A DNA stretch of 64,000 bases from positions 3,224,001 through 3,288,000 of the forward strand of contig BJKQ01000001.1 of NCBI GenBank assembly GCA_006538405.1, written 5' to 3'. The notes under the pieces are model-generated. The model was given only the letters and a program-made list of their open reading frames with translations, did no database searches and had not been told where the DNA came from. The stretch comes from Hansfordia pulvinata. Taxonomy: Eukaryota > Ascomycota > Sordariomycetes > Xylariales. Shown in pieces: positions 32,801-45,993 of the stretch. Made by a program: the position numbers and the translations under genes. Position 1 is the first letter of the stretch, and every line of letters begins with the position of its first letter.

Positions 32801-35800
32801 TTCCTTGCCTGCTCTGGCACGTTGTCGACGTCCATGGCGTCGGTGGCCTTCTCCACCGCTGCGTTCGAGAGAGCGTCGGCAAACTTCCCGAGCAGCCGGA
32901 CAATCTGCTTCTGCAGATCCGGCTTCTGCTCAATGTAGCTGATGTATCTGCGGAGGATTGCACGGTATTGGGGCCATTCGAGCGAGACGGCCAGCTCGGC
33001 AATGGTGGTGCCGGCCTCGGCGCCGACGCCATGGTCATCGCTCCCTTCGCTTCGTCCGAATATGAAATGCTCCAAGAGAGGGATCAAGAGATGTGCCAGG
33101 TTGCGGCTGCCCAGTTCCTTGTGGTAGTTGACCTTGGTCAGGGTCTGGAGAGCCTTGAACTGTCTGGCTGTGGAGGGGCTTAAGATGTTGTTGAAGAAGC
33201 TTGGGTCGGACTCGTTCTCGTCTGGTTCAGGGCTGAGCTCGACCAGGTCGCTGACTGGGCCCCACGTAGGCAGCTCGGAAACGAGGCCGCCGAGAACCCT
33301 CATCGTCTCTCTCCGGACCGTCTCCGATGACTCGCGTACATTGGCGTGGATTGCGGGCATCACAATCTTCTCGAGGATGTCAAAGTAAGATTGCTTTTCG
33401 GCAGAGGGAGACGAGGCCACCGACTTGATGAATTGGCACAGCCCATCAGCGGAGTTTGACGACAACACTCCGTATTCCTCGTCATACTTGATGTAGAAGA
33501 CAAAGTTGTGCAGGAGAGGTTCCCAATCCTGAGGAGAAAAGGGATTATCCCTCGGGGTCGCGATCTTGTTGAAGGCAGCCAGGCGGGCGTCGAAGTCGGG
33601 TTCCTCGATGCGGCGGTCGTTGTACGTGTTGAGCTGGGCACACAGCTCAGCCACCTCCACTTTGTTGTTGGAATCACTGGGGAGAACCGTGAGGATTCGC
33701 GGGAGAGCCTGGCGGCTAGAACGATCTTTGAAGTAGCCAAACAGCGAGGAGACGGTGGAATGAATGCGGTCTCTCAAGCCAGTGCTGATATCCTTGACAC
33801 CAACGATGAGCATGTTTTCGACAATCGACAACACGGTGCTCTTGATCTTGGGGTTGGCTCGTCGCGAGGGCTGGTTGAGAAGGTAGTCGGAAATGTCCAG
33901 AAGATCCGTTGCATGGCCAGTCTCTTGAACGATCGGGCACAACTCGACGACGGCTTCGACACACGAGCCGAGAAGATTCCTCCCCACATCGCCTTGCGTT
34001 TTCAAGACGGACATGATGCCCTCGAGGATGGAGTTGATGTTGGGCTTCAAGAGCTCTTCTTCGATGAGCTCGTTGAACTCTGATTCCTCCGCGGGCTGTT
34101 TCGAAAGCCGAACAAGACTTCGAATGACGCCCAGGGCAAAGATCTTGACCTCCTCCTTGGACTTGGCGACAGTCAGACACTGCGCGAGTTTGGGAACAAT
34201 CCTCTCATCGAGACTGAAGAAGATTGCGGTCTTTGGGACGGACGCAAGAGTGGATAGCAGTTGCAAGATTCCCGAAATGCCCTGCGTGTTCTCGGTCGGG
34301 AGAGCTTCGATACGAGGACTCAAGGCCTCCTTGACGAGAACGTCCTTGTAGGGAGTCCATTCGAAGCCGGACGCCTGCTGCAGCAGGGCGACGAGGCACT
34401 TTAGAGACGAGTTCCGGACAACACGATACAGCGACAGCTGTTCCGCCTCGCCATCCTCGTCCTCGGGTTCTGGAGTAGAACGCAATTTCCGGCTCGACGA
34501 AACAAGCCCGTACAAGACGGCCTGGAGGATCTTCTCCACGTAGGGCATGACGTTCTCGCCAAGTTCGCCAATCAACGCTTCCATCATCTTCATGAAACCG
34601 GCCATTTTCCGAACAGAGATGATCTCGTGGTCGAAAACGTCCTCGCGCATGCGCGAGCTGTCAACAACGCGGACGTCTCGCAGGGCTCCCAGGGAAATGT
34701 CCAGGAAGGCACCGAGATCCTCGACAGACAAATGGCGCAGGACAGCAAGTCGAGTTGCTTGTTGACCGCCGCGGCCGCTGGCAACGCCCTTCTTCGAGAT
34801 GGTTCTGCCATAGAGCAGCCGCAGCAGGACAGGCATCATCTCCGCACGGTGCTCCGGCTGGACTTGGTTGTCGCCCTGGAAGAGAACAGTGAGTTCGTTT
34901 TTGAACCTGGCATCATCAAGGAGGTACTCCAAATGCTCTTGGTATGGTCTGACGCCCTCTTGTTTCCAGGTAAGAATGGCCTTCAGGGCAGGCTTTTGCA
35001 CTTCAACATCACCGTTCGCGAGAAGGTTCAGCAAGGCATGGTAGACTTGAGCGCTCTGGTAAAGCACTTTGGGGTTGGAGAACTGTGCAAATACTCCGAT
35101 GAAAGACTTCTTGTCGAAGAGAGACCATGAACGGCTGGCTTGATCGGAGTCGTCAGAACCTTCCGGATCAGCGGATTCCAATGCCCACGGCAGAAAGAGG
35201 GGCACAAGTCTGCGCGATCTCTTCTCGGCAAGATGCGGTGCCGCGAGAAAGACTTTCAGCGCCTGCGTTCGAGCCGTGGGAGGCAGTGGAGACACCATCA
35301 CCTGCCTATCCTCGAATGCCTTGAGCAGGATGTCGGGGGCGCTGTTGTGAGTTTCCTCGATGTTTTGAGCGGAGTTTCTGAGTTTGGCGTAGTTGAGGCA
35401 CTCGAAATCCGTCAAGCCAGTATGGGTAGGGGCAGTGGCCTCTTTCGGAGGACCGTCCCATCTCTTCGAGGGGTGTTCCGTCCATTTGAAGGTCAACTCC
35501 GAGACCACCTCCTCGCCAGTCTTGGATTCGCCGATTTTCGACAAGGCCTCAACCGCGGCGTCCCACACAGGCGACATCCGGACAGTCAGCATGCCAAACA
35601 GGAACGCGGGTATCGCGCCGAGCAGCCACGAGTCGCTGGGGAGCTGGGAGTAGTTCATGGCGAGCTTGCGGATGTACATGGTCACGGCGCGAACGTTGGC
35701 GAGATCCAGGGGTGTGTCCTCGGCTTGCATCATGGTTGCCAAGCTCTCCAAGTGATCGGGGGCCGCGTCCAGTTTGGCCAGAAGCTTGAGGGAGACGCTC

Positions 35801-37876
35801 CTGTGCTCGTGAGACGGGGAGGACAGGTTCTCCACCAAGCTGGTCAGGAACGGATTTTCTTCGCATTGACTGCCGCTGCTGTCGCTGTGTGCAGCTGGGC
35901 TTTGCAGGCCATGGATTCGGTCCTCATAGGCGATCATTGCCTCGAGGAAACCAGTCAGCCGACTGTATTGGGGAGCAGCCGCCCGTAGGAGGGGACCGAG
36001 AGAGGTATCGATCTGGCCAGTGGTCTTGCCAATGCGAAGATAGGTTGCGAAGCCCTGGCTGACAATGAAACGGGCCTCTTCGGTGGTGGCATGGGTTGGG
36101 GATGGGCGCAAGGCGAGCTTCAGCTTCCTCAGGAGAATCTCGGCTATGGGTCCGTTTGTTGAAGGCCGGACAGTAGTCGACTCGAGCATGTCCAGGAGCG
36201 CGGCGTATTTCGGGAGACACTTATCATGCCACGTCTTGGGGTCCTTGTTGTATGCGCTGGAGGCGCCCTCCTCGGGGAAGGGGGAAATCTCGAGACGCTC
36301 GAACTTTGTTACAATCTGGTCCTGCCAGGATTGCGGCAGAGCAAACCCATCACCATCTCTAGGCGAGGGTAGTGCACCCGAGCGGACCATGCGGGGGATG
36401 GTCACGCAGAGCACCTCTTCGTTCGGGGGCTCAGACCAGTGCATGACGACGAATCTAGAGACTGTTAGCGCACTGTTGAGTACATCGGGTTGTGGAGGCC
36501 TACTTCTGGAAAGGCTTCAGGAACAGACTGCGGAACCGGGTCGTGTCGAGGTCAGAGTAATACGAGCAGAAAGAGATGAACCAGCGCAGCAGAGGCTCGC
36601 GGGTCATGACATTGGAGAAATCATTCAGGCAGGGGATGACAGCATCCATAGGTGCTTGGAACCACACAATGGCGATGTTGATGATGAGATGCTGCCAGAC
36701 CAGCCCCGAAGGCACATCGTCGAGAGCATCGCGCTTTTTGGACAGGCTAACGAGGGCCTTTTGGAGACACTGGAGCGTGGGGGCCCAGGCAGATATGCGG
36801 TCACCCTTGCGGACTCCGGACATGGTTCCCAGAAGCCTCACGTAGAGGCAGTTCCGGAGCGGTTGGCTGGCGCAAGCCTCGTCCTCGGCTGCTGTCTCGA
36901 CAATCGACTGTGTGATTGGGTTGAAGGTGTCCACAGTGGTGTGATGGACTGCGCTGGTCAGAACACCACACACAAGATCCGCCCAAGTGTTGGGATCGTC
37001 CGTCATGCAGTCAGACGAGGGCACGGCGACGAGGAGAGCCTTGAAGGTCTCGGCACCGGTTGTGTGGATACCGCGCCCCTGACCTTTGATCGCCTCCGCG
37101 AACACGGTCATGAGGCCGTGGTAGTACAGCCCACCCTGGCGAGATTGGCGGCTGGCCTCGAGATCTTGGCGGGCATGCTCGACTATGAGGGGCAGGGCCT
37201 TCTCCCGGTGGGCGGGGGCAGCAGCCTTCTTGACAAGAAAACTCAGCGCCTCGGCGGCAAAACGGACAATGTGAGGCGGGTTTCGAGATCGGCCAAGCAG
37301 AGGGGCCAACGCATCGTAGGTGGGGCGCAGATCAGGCACAAGCAGCTTCGCCAGATACTTGAACAGAAAAGCCAGGCAGGCAAACGTCCACTCGACGACG
37401 GCGGCATCCTGAGGGCGAGACGCGATGCTGATGACGAGGTTCAGAGCGGTGGGGTAATGCTTCTCGAAGCGGGTGCCGAGGTCGTGCGCGAAAGCAGTCA
37501 ACAAATCGAGCAGAGGCTCCATGGCCTCCTTGTCGTGCGCTTCGATGTAGCGCGCGAGGATCTCCATAATCTTGTCCTGGGCGTGGAGGATCTGGGGCAG
37601 ACTGTCGCAGAAGGGCCGGACCTCGCGCTTGAAGTTCATGTAGGCCTTGGAAATGTTGAGGTCGGCCCATTTGTCGAGGCCATTTCGCAGATAAGAGGTC
37701 GTGGTGTCGAGATCCTCGGCTTCGAGGTCATGGCGGCGAACCTTGCGCAGAGGGTCGAGGGAGTGAAGCTTGGAGATCTTGGTGGTGAAGGACTCCCAAC
37801 GGTGGTTCTTCTGGTGGGGTGTGGAATACGTGCCCTTGCGGGACTTGACGATGCGGCCGGACGTGTTGGAAGGCAT
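29830..37876 (-). CDS. UTP20: UTP20, U3 snoRNP / small-subunit processome component
   Basis: Exons 36504-37876 and 29830-36454, with a 49-nt intron (PFQK|FVVMHW), give 2665 residues, close to yeast (about 2.5k) and human (about 2.8k) UTP20. The protein is an all-helical HEAT-repeat solenoid without catalytic motifs. Family-typical parts include the N-terminal HQKNHRWESFTTKISKLHSL and the long mid-region repeats. The C-terminus is basic (GRSRKRRIEAV, KKVKRRKEKGEEQRARRVMG), with an acidic stretch before it (DAAEDDAAEGDEDEWDGIDD, about 2490). It acts in the nucleolus in early 18S rRNA processing. No frame problem in 8 kb. It is divergent from DRN1, with 719 nt between the two start codons. Confidence 0.95.
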
Positions 37877-38595
37877 GTTGCCGGACGGGAAGGCGGAGGA
37901 GGAATTTCCCCCCTCCTAAGCAAGCGCTGGTTATTCCGGTTGACTCTTGTCGGCGCCCGAGGCGTCTGTTCGGTATATCGAAATGCGATCAGCGCGCCCA
38001 AAGAGGGTGGCGGTTGAGGTGCCGCGGCTGTGTGGTGCGCGGGGTGCGTCGTCGCGCGAACTAGGACATCTCCTGTGAGCCAAAGGTGTCGGCAGCCTGT
38101 CGTGGTCGGCGTGGTGGCAGTCGAGAGACGTGAGCAGGGTTGGGTGGGCAAGGACTCAGAAGAGGCTGGATAGCTCACGAACTTGCAACTTTTCCCCACC
38201 GCCGAAATCTGCGGACGGGAAAGCGAACCACCAGTACTCGTACGCAGCGGCCTTCGACTTTTCGGGCCTTGAACCGCTGGACTTTTTAGCGGGTCACCGA
38301 TAAGATAAGAGGTATAGCGATTGACTAAGCCATATCAGGTTAGCCTCTTCTGGTCAATCCAATCCAGAGACTGACGCAACTACATCGCTGCGCGGTTCCC
38401 TACGGAGTAGATCCAGCTCCGCGACCAGGCGGTACGTACCTCACTTCTGGCGCATGCTTCCATTCCACATCACCACCAACCTTCCCACACCACAACGACG
38501 TCCCCGGCCTCACCCACTCGCCGATTTGCGCCGGATCGCAGTATAATAGGCACTATTCTGGGCCTCAGTGGCAATTGACCTGCCAAAGTGCTATC
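37877..38595. promoter_or_regulatory. Shared upstream region of UTP20 and DRN1
   Basis: This 719-nt stretch separates two divergent RNA-metabolism genes. It holds a TACTCGTA octamer at 38235 and a TATAAT-like element near 38542. Shared control of the two genes is inferred from arrangement only. Confidence 0.45.
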
Positions 38596-40308
38596 ATGGC
38601 AGCGAAGATGTGAGTCAATGCCATGCGAGTCTGCTCATCCCGCCATCAGCCCGTGGTGAAATCGTCGTCAGAGCACCAACTGACTGCGCTGGACAGCATC
38701 GTTTTAGGGAGCCTCAATGGTAACTTTGACACTGCCTTTAAGAAGGTGGCAACTCTCCATGCCAAGCAGAACTTCTCGTTCGCCATTGTCTGCGGCAACC
38801 TCTTCGCACACGACCAAGATGACGACTCGCTATCGCGGCTCCTCGCCGGCCAGATCAAGATTCCTCTGACGACCTACTTCACCGTCGGCACCGCTTCCCT
38901 ACCAGAGCCCGTCGTAGAGAAGATTCAGAAAGACGAGGATATCTGCGAAAACCTTCATTTCCTTGGAAAGCGCAGCCTCACCAAGACCTCCGAAGGTATT
39001 CGCATTGTCTCCCTTGGCGGCCTCCTGGACACCACAATAGTCGGGGGCCAGTCCAAAGAGCAACATCTACCATTCCACACTCCGGACGATCCCAAAGCGC
39101 TTCGTGGGAATAATTCGGCCGATATTCTCCTGACTAGTGCCTGGCCCGCGAATGTCTGGTCCGGCTCCAATGTGGCGTTGTCGCCTGAGAATCGCGCGCT
39201 TGTTCCCAGCGAAAACGAAATCGCCGAGCTGTGTGCCACCCTCCGGCCGCGGTACCACTTCTCGACGTCGCCCGCCGACTTTTTTTACGAGCGAGAACCT
39301 TTCCTCCATCCGCCTGCGAGCACCGAATCCGACAACAAAGATATCACCAGATTCATCTCCCTTGCGCCGTACGGGAACCCGGCCAAGGAAAAGGCGCTGT
39401 ATGCGTTCAACCTGCAGCCAGGCGATGCGACTACGTCAGCTCCGGTTGGAACCACGTCATCCCCGTTCAGAAACGCAAAGAAGCGGCCAGCTGCGGCGGC
39501 CGACGGGAATCAGTTCAGTCGCTTTGGAAACACCCACAGTCAGAATGGAGACGGTCGCCGCCAGAGGCGTCGCCGTGATCGCTCGCCGCCTCCTGGCCCC
39601 GAGAGTTGCTTTTTCTGTCTGAGCAACCCGAACATCGACACTCACATGATCTGCTCCATTGGCGACGACGCGTATGTGACGACCGCGAAGGGTCCACTGC
39701 CAGCCCCGGACAGCTTCGCGTCCTCCAACCTCTCCTTTCCTGGCCATCAACTGATCGTGCCTCTGGCCCACGAAGGCACTGCTCGATCTATGGGTGCAGA
39801 AGGCGACAAGACCTTCAAGGAGATGACGCGATTCAAGGAAGCCCTGCAGGCCATGGTTGCGTCGCAGTCCAAGTTCAAGCTTGGCGCGGTCACCTGGGAA
39901 ATCAGCCGCCAGTCCGGCATCCACCTCCACTGGCAGTTTATGCCTGCTCCTCTGAGCATGATCCGCGAAGGCCTCGTCGAGACGGCTTTCAAGGTCGAGG
40001 CCGAGAATCTGAAATACCCAGAGTTCACGACGACAGATCTCGGTTCAGGGGCGAACGAGACGGGCGACTTTTTCCGCGTGTGGCTTTGGTCCGACGACGG
40101 AGACAGCGGTATCCAGGGCAAGGAGATGGTCTTCTACCTGGACCATAGTTTCCGCTTCGACCTGCAGTTTGGCCGCAGGGTCATGGCCAAGCTGCTAGGG
40201 CTGGAGAGCAGGATCCAGTGGCGGGACGTGGCACAGTCACTTGAGGAGGAGACACGGGATGTGGAGAATTTCAAGGCGGCATTCAAGGCGTTTGACTTCA
40301 CCGAGTAA
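38596..40308 (+). CDS. DRN1: CWF19-like (CwfJ-domain) protein, Drn1 orthologue
   Basis: A 14-nt first exon (38596-38609, MAAKI) is spliced over 87 nt to 38697-40308, giving 541 residues. The splice restores the expected start IIVLGSLNGNFDTAFKKV. The N-terminal third resembles the metallophosphatase-like domain of Dbr1-associated proteins. The C-terminal part holds the CwfJ_C_1 HIT-like region (CFFCLSNPNIDTHMICSIG and HLHWQFMPAP) and the CwfJ_C_2 region ending with the gene. Homologues act with the lariat-debranching enzyme Dbr1 in intron turnover. The middle (about 275-330) is Arg/Pro-rich and probably disordered. Confidence 0.93.
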
Positions 40309-41013
40309 TGGGAAGGAAGTGGTCTTTTTTCGCCCACGCAGAGATTTGGCGTTGATTTGGTTGCAAAAGTTTGATACCCTTTTTTTGCATTTACAACGGG
40401 GACTGGCGGCGGCTGAAAAATGCAGCGTGATCGACAGATACAGATGGATAAGCGAGGGCAGGGTCGTAGGACTTGCTCCGAGGCCATCTCGGTATAGATC
40501 GGGTAGGCGGGTAAAGGATATAATCGAGATCTGACCCCATCTGACCAGGTGCCCGAGCCAGCCACGCGCATTTCGCGGGAATAGCCCGTGTCACCCCAGA
40601 GCGCCTTGATTTACGGTACGAATATACTCCGCATGGAATAATCGCCCGAGCCCGCAGCAATGTCCTCCCCGTTGTCTCAGCCCCGGGCGTCAGCCCGTCC
40701 CAATGTCGGGCCCCCACTGGTGTCTCACAGAAGTTCTCCCTTGCTTCTCGACGTGCGATTACAGCTCGCCTATACTCGATACGGCGCGTCCGGACGCCCT
40801 GCACGCACGGGAAGAGCCAAAGGGGGTTGTCGCCGTCTGCCGCGGGCGCCGCGACGGAAAATCCGCGCCCGAGAGGTCGCACAGGCAGGCAGGCGATGAT
40901 GCCTAGGGGGGCTGGCTGTGGATGGGGTGCGCCAAGGAGAGCCCATTGGCACGCGCAGATGCAGCTGTCCTGTATTGTACTGGACGCCCCTCCTTCTCTA
41001 ACTCTATCAGTTA

Positions 41014-41044
<31 letters not shown>

Positions 41045-41903
41045 AGCTTTGCCGTTGCGCGCAGACCTAAGCTGAGGCGTTGAGACACGCATTCGCGCGG
41101 CGGTCCGCCCCTTGTCTCAGCTGTGCTCGTACATTCACAGACACACACACACACACACACACTCTCTCTCTCTCTCCTGGATAAGAGGGGAAAGGGTCGA
41201 GCTGAAAAGGGGGAGCCTGGTGGGTGAGAGGGAGGCGCGACGCGGGGACAAGCCCTGCCACCCCTTTTCCTTGACCACAGACACACACAGCTCTCACTTA
41301 TCTCCCTGGCTGTCTGTACCTCCTGCCCGCCTTCTCTCATGGCTAATCCTCAGTGAACGTCCCGATCCGGGTCCCAACTTAGCGCCGGACGCCCCCCCTT
41401 CCAGATCTGGGGGTGGACTCCTCGTCTGCCCGTCCGCCCGCTTCGCTGGCACCAACGGGACTTGGGGATCTGCCCACATGCTTTCTCGAGCTGGGCCTGG
41501 GGGCCGGGTGGTCAATGTCTTGGGATCCTGGGTGTCAGACAGCACAGGGGTAGAAGCAGCGTGTGTTCCGTGAGGCTGCCGCATACTCGCCTCTCTTTTT
41601 TTTTCTTATCTATAGATGGGGTTCCCCCGAGACCGCTCGCCGCCCTGGAACCGGCCCTGCTGGGGAGTGACATGTTCCGGGCTCTCCCGTCGTCGTCGAT
41701 GTTTTGTTTGCTCGAAAGCATCGCCACTGCATCGCGAAGTCAGTGCGATTGTCGACCTTCAACACCCAGCAAGCATAGTATCAGCATCACGACCACCAGG
41801 CAGAGGAGAACTCCTCGAGTGCATAGCCAGCAAAGAAGGCCAGAACAAGAAACTCTAGCAAGAACAGGAACGGAACACATCACAGAGATCGAGCCGCCCC
41901 CGC
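40309..41903. other. Intergenic region with dinucleotide repeats
   Basis: Region between DRN1 and the orphan membrane-protein gene. It holds CT and AC/TC microsatellites. The minus-strand frame 40391-41092 has Arg/Glu runs that derive from the CT repeat and is rejected. The last 300 nt are A/G- and C-rich, typical of a leader. Confidence 0.55.
41014..41176. repeat. CT and AC/TC microsatellite pair
   Basis: A CT run fills 41014-41041. An AC run at about 41138-41162 passes directly into a TC run to about 41176. Confidence 0.9.
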
Positions 41904-44417
41904 ATGGCCAACTACTCGAGCGTCGGCGACGTGATCCCGCAGCTCGCCGGCCTGACGCCCGACCCGCCGTTCGCCTTCTCCCCGGGCCTGGGCGGCCAGA
42001 ACTACACGCACTGCTGCCTGCGGGCGCTCAACAGCTCGGTGGAGGTCGAGCCGGGCACCGGCAACCTGACGTACGCGGCGGGGTCGTTCGTGGCGCCCGG
42101 GGTGTCGGTGGAGGACCTGCTGGCGACGACGAGCGACGCGGACAACTTCCCGTGCGGCGCCGAGTACACGCCGGGCAAGATGAACGGGTCGCCCGAGATC
42201 CTGGTGCCGTACGCGTGGTGCCGGTCCGAGTGCGGCGGGTGGGAGCTGTCGCGGGACGCGACGGAGCTGCGGCAGTGGATCGGCCCGCTGGTGCAGTTCA
42301 TCGTGCCGTCGCTGTCCTTCAGCCTCAACATCCCGCGGGCGCGCAAGCTGGCCGTGCCCGACTTCGTCTTCAAGGCCCACCCGCGCACGCTGCTGGGCCT
42401 GTCGAGCTACTGGCTGCGCCTGCTGGTCGCGCTGCTGCTCATGACGGTCGACACGGTCGTCTGGCTCAGCACGTGTTTCGCCTTCGCCGCCCCGATGCTC
42501 GGCAGCGCCGTCTACGAGTTCGTCCTCGACCGCCGCATCCTCGAGTTCCTCGCGCCCCCGCCCGGCCGCAAGGGCCGCAAGGGCCGCCCCGGGGGCGCCG
42601 CTCCCGTCCTGAGCTACCGCCTGCGCGCCCAGCTGCTCATCTCCGTCGTCGTCGGCAACATCCGCATGGCCAAGCTCGAGCGGAGCACCGGCGCCGGCCC
42701 CGCCGAGGCCAAGACGGACCCCGAGTCCCCCGACCCGGGCCACAGGATGGTGCACAACAGCATCTGGAAGCGCATCAACGCCATGGTGGACGAGCACGAG
42801 GCCATGCGCGAGAGCGGCACCTCGACGGTGGGCGTGATTACCCTGCCTCGCAAGCTCAAGTCGATCCTAAACTCCCAGGCCAGGTGAGTGGCTGCTGTCC
42901 GCACTAGGCCCCTGGGACCGACTGCGGAGCGAATGCTGACAAGTGTGGCCTGAGCAGCTTCGGCTCGACCATGGGAGCCCCGGTGCTATTCTTCGTTGGA
43001 GGCTTCATCTACACCGTTCTGGAAATCGACAACGACCTCGGCGACAATGACACGGCTCATGCGCTGGCGTTTGGAATGTGTAAGTCGTGTTCGCCGCAGT
43101 GGCCCCTTTTCCCCCAGTCGTACCCCTGTTTTTGACCTTCCCCCTATTCGCCGAACGGGGTTTCTTGCGTGGCCCCAATCCGCACGCTGACAAACAACCT
43201 GCTCAGGGTGGATGGTGATCCCCTACCTGGCCATCGTGTCGTGCGCCATGCTCGCCGCCAACAGCCCCAGCACTCTGGAGGGCATCGTATTCGATGGCGG
43301 CGAGCAGGCGGTAGCCGACAGGTACGATCACGGGTTCTGGACCGTGATCAAGCGACGGCTTGCCAAGTACAGGTGGCTGGGCAAGGTGATGGAAAAGTCG
43401 CACGGGTACAGCATGATCGAGACGGCGTACGAGGGCCACTTCAAGCCCGTCAAGCTATGGAAGCGTGGGATGAACAAGCGATTGTGGGTGCACGAGGCCA
43501 TTGCCGACTATCGCGCGTGGTATGCGTCAGTACCACCCTGCACGCTGCCGCCTTCCTCGGCCTCTTTCTCGGGACCGTCTATCGTCAGGGGCGGCAACGG
43601 CGACATTGCGAGGATGCCGCCCGAGCCCATCTCCCCTGACGAGCTGCAGCGGTCGCTGGCGCTTGACTACAGCGACCTGCTGAACATCGGGGCAGCAACA
43701 ACATTGCTCTTCATTATGCCTTGCGGCTTGGCATTTTTGGCGTCATACAACACGCCACGGAAGGGACTGGCATGTCGTTCGCTCATCTACCTGGTGTACG
43801 CCATCACGCAGGTGCTGGAGCTCGGGCTTTGGGTCATCGAGACCAACATGCGGCTCAAGCGGCAACGGCGTTCGGCACGCCGCCCCACGGGTGGCAGCTT
43901 AGGTGCGCGCGATGGAAGGGTCTTCCGGAGGTCTCCAGCACAGGCGGCGTGCTGGTGGGGACAAGTCTTTGTCGGGTTCTTCGCCATCCTGACGGCGCTG
44001 GGCGGCACGCTGATGCAGCTGCTGGGCGTGTACAGGAGCTGTGCTTGCAAGGTGAGTTGGCGTTGGCTTCGCGGATCACAACCCCAATGTTGTCCGTTGC
44101 AGTCCTCCTTTCCGAGTGGCACAATTGCTGACCGACGGTATCTTTCTCAACCGACACAGATCCAGGTGCAATACTGGTTTCGGCCCAACGACCCGAACGC
44201 GCTCATCTCGCTGAGCTCCAACACGGCGGACAGCATCGCAGCGGCGCAGCAATACTGGCTGAGTACAGGCAGCGCGGCAGTCGGGGTCATCAGTCTGGTA
44301 TGCGCGCTGGCGTGGTGGCACCAGCGGCGGCTGCGCAAGGTGTTCCGGAGTGAAGCGAACAGCCTCGAAATTGTGCGGCCCAAGACCAGTCAGGAGCGGC
44401 CATTGACTGCTGGATAG
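41904..44417 (+). CDS. Fungal multi-pass integral membrane protein, function unknown
   Basis: Exons 41904-42883, 42958-43079, 43207-44051 and 44160-44417 join in phase to 734 residues. The first 130 residues are polar with paired cysteines (THCCLRA, WCRSECGG) and N-glycosylation sequons, suggesting an exposed N-terminal domain. About seven hydrophobic segments follow, for example LLVALLLMTVDTVVWLSTCF, APVLFFVGGFIYTVLE, MVIPYLAIVSCAMLAA, TTLLFIMPCGLAFLA, LIYLVYAITQVLELGLWVI, VFVGFFAILTALGGTLMQLL and VGVISLVCALAWW. Two long cytoplasmic-type loops separate them. I do not recognise a named family; similar uncharacterised proteins are common in Sordariomycetes. No transport or enzymatic motif is visible. 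Confidence 0.85.
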
Positions 44418-44736
44418 CTAAATCATGGGGGAGGAGTCGACAACTCCGAGCACCAATGCGAACATCCCGGCAAGCGAGAAAAAATCCGTGTCTCTTCAGT
44501 TCTGTCAGTCCAAGCATGAGCAAGAGCCATTCGAATATTGACGGAGCAAGTCACGCGATCGGCTGCGTCTACACTTGCCCTATGGCTTTAGTTTCCCTTC
44601 CGCCAAGTGCCGAATATGGCGCCGAAATTGAGCTTGCCAAAGCCCGAGCATTCGGCCTCGGCGATTAGAGGATCAAAGGGAAGGTCGGGGATGTGACAGA
44701 AACGTGGGTCTGTGCAGGCATTGTGAAGCCCAGCAG

Positions 44737-44757
44737 GGCAGGACAGGACAGGACAGG
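44737..44757. repeat. GGACA pentanucleotide repeat
   Basis: About four copies of CAGGA/GGACA in a row. Confidence 0.85.
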
Positions 44758-45000
44758 GTGGGCAGGATAGGGCTGGCCAGCGCAGGGATAGGGCAAGTGA
44801 TTGGAAGTAAGAAAGAAGCGATTGGATAACTGATGATATGAAGAGCGGAGAGAGCTGGACGAGGCCCCGTGCATCGACGAACGATGCCGCCGAGTTGGAT
44901 TGGGCGGGAGAGGTCACACTGGGCGCGACTGCCCGCCCGTGGCTCCTTCCTCCACCAGAGGACAGAATACATAGTACTTTTACAACCAGCCGTCCCATGC

Positions 45001-45070
45001 GTGTTGTATGTCATGTTGCATGTTGCGTGTTGCATGTTGCGTGTTGCTTGTTGCGTGTTGCATGTTGCGA
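45001..45070. repeat. Heptanucleotide array, ten units
   Basis: Ten consecutive 7-nt units of the type GTTGCAT/GTTGCGT fill exactly 70 nt. The first two units are diverged. GCAT and GCGT units partly alternate. Confidence 0.9.
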
Positions 45071-45993
45071 GGGTTTTCGACGTGTTCCAACGTTGGCGGT
45101 CTTGTTTCACGTTCTTTACTGTTAGACACCTTTCTGGACTTCTTCCTCTCCCCATCACTAAGAGGCCAAACCAAACGGGTTCGGGTCAGGAAACGTAAGG
45201 TAGGTATTTATTTTCCAAGTTACCCAAGTACATTAGGTGCTGAGTGATGGAAGCACAGGCTTACTCGGGCAACTCCAGGCGAACTGCGACGACAAAGCCA
45301 CAACCTGCAACCGCCAGTCGGTCCTTTAGAACCGGCTGGGTGCTTGAATCGAACCAAGCCGCCATTGTTACCAAGATATGTACTTCGGTAGTCGCCCAGC
45401 ACGTTCCACACCCGTGGACTCACTTATGCTCCCGAGCATTGATTGTAGGGCATTGTGGAATCGCCGGCCAATGCAACCCGGCACTTCCTACCGAACCCTT
45501 CATTCTCCTACCATCAGTAAGGCCAGTAATCATTCCTGGCCATGGACCGTGCTGCGTCACTCCCGGGAAGGAGGCGGCCGAACCGATGTCATGAAATTCC
45601 TGCCACGACCGGCCCATGAAACCCATTCCTCGCCCACTCTGAATGAATACGAGTATCCCCACTCATGCGACCAGCATCCAATCCTGCCCACGGCTGTTGC
45701 CGGGTTTTGGCTATGTCCAGCAGCGGAGCGGCCGTCTACGCGTATAACAGCATCCCGAGCCGCCGCCCGCAACGTCCGGAGCCCGAAGCCGCCATTTCCT
45801 CAAATCCGTCCCTTTCTTCCATTGTCTGTCCTTTCTTCGGGGTCCATCAGTTCGTCGACTCGATTCGTTCTTTCTAAAGCGCCCGTCAAATCGATCGAGA
45901 CCGCGCCGTATTAATACTAAATTTCGAAACACGACTTGCGCATCTCTCTTTTACACGTACTGCACCTGCGCGATCCACCCTAGAACCGGCACC

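Larger units (their letters stand above)
44418..45993. other. Intergenic region with short tandem repeats
   Basis: No coding frame with a domain. It contains a GGACA pentamer run, a heptamer array at 45001-45070 and a TACGAGTA octamer at 45648. The last 100 nt are probably the leader of the secreted-protein gene. Confidence 0.55.

Noticed and set aside
41462..42907. 481-codon plus-strand ORF
   Set aside because: Shadow of the membrane-protein gene in another frame; Arg/Pro/Gly-rich without hydrophobic segments.
45001..45070. Heptamer array as an internal telomere repeat
   Set aside because: The unit GTTGCRT does not match the usual fungal TTAGGG telomere unit.
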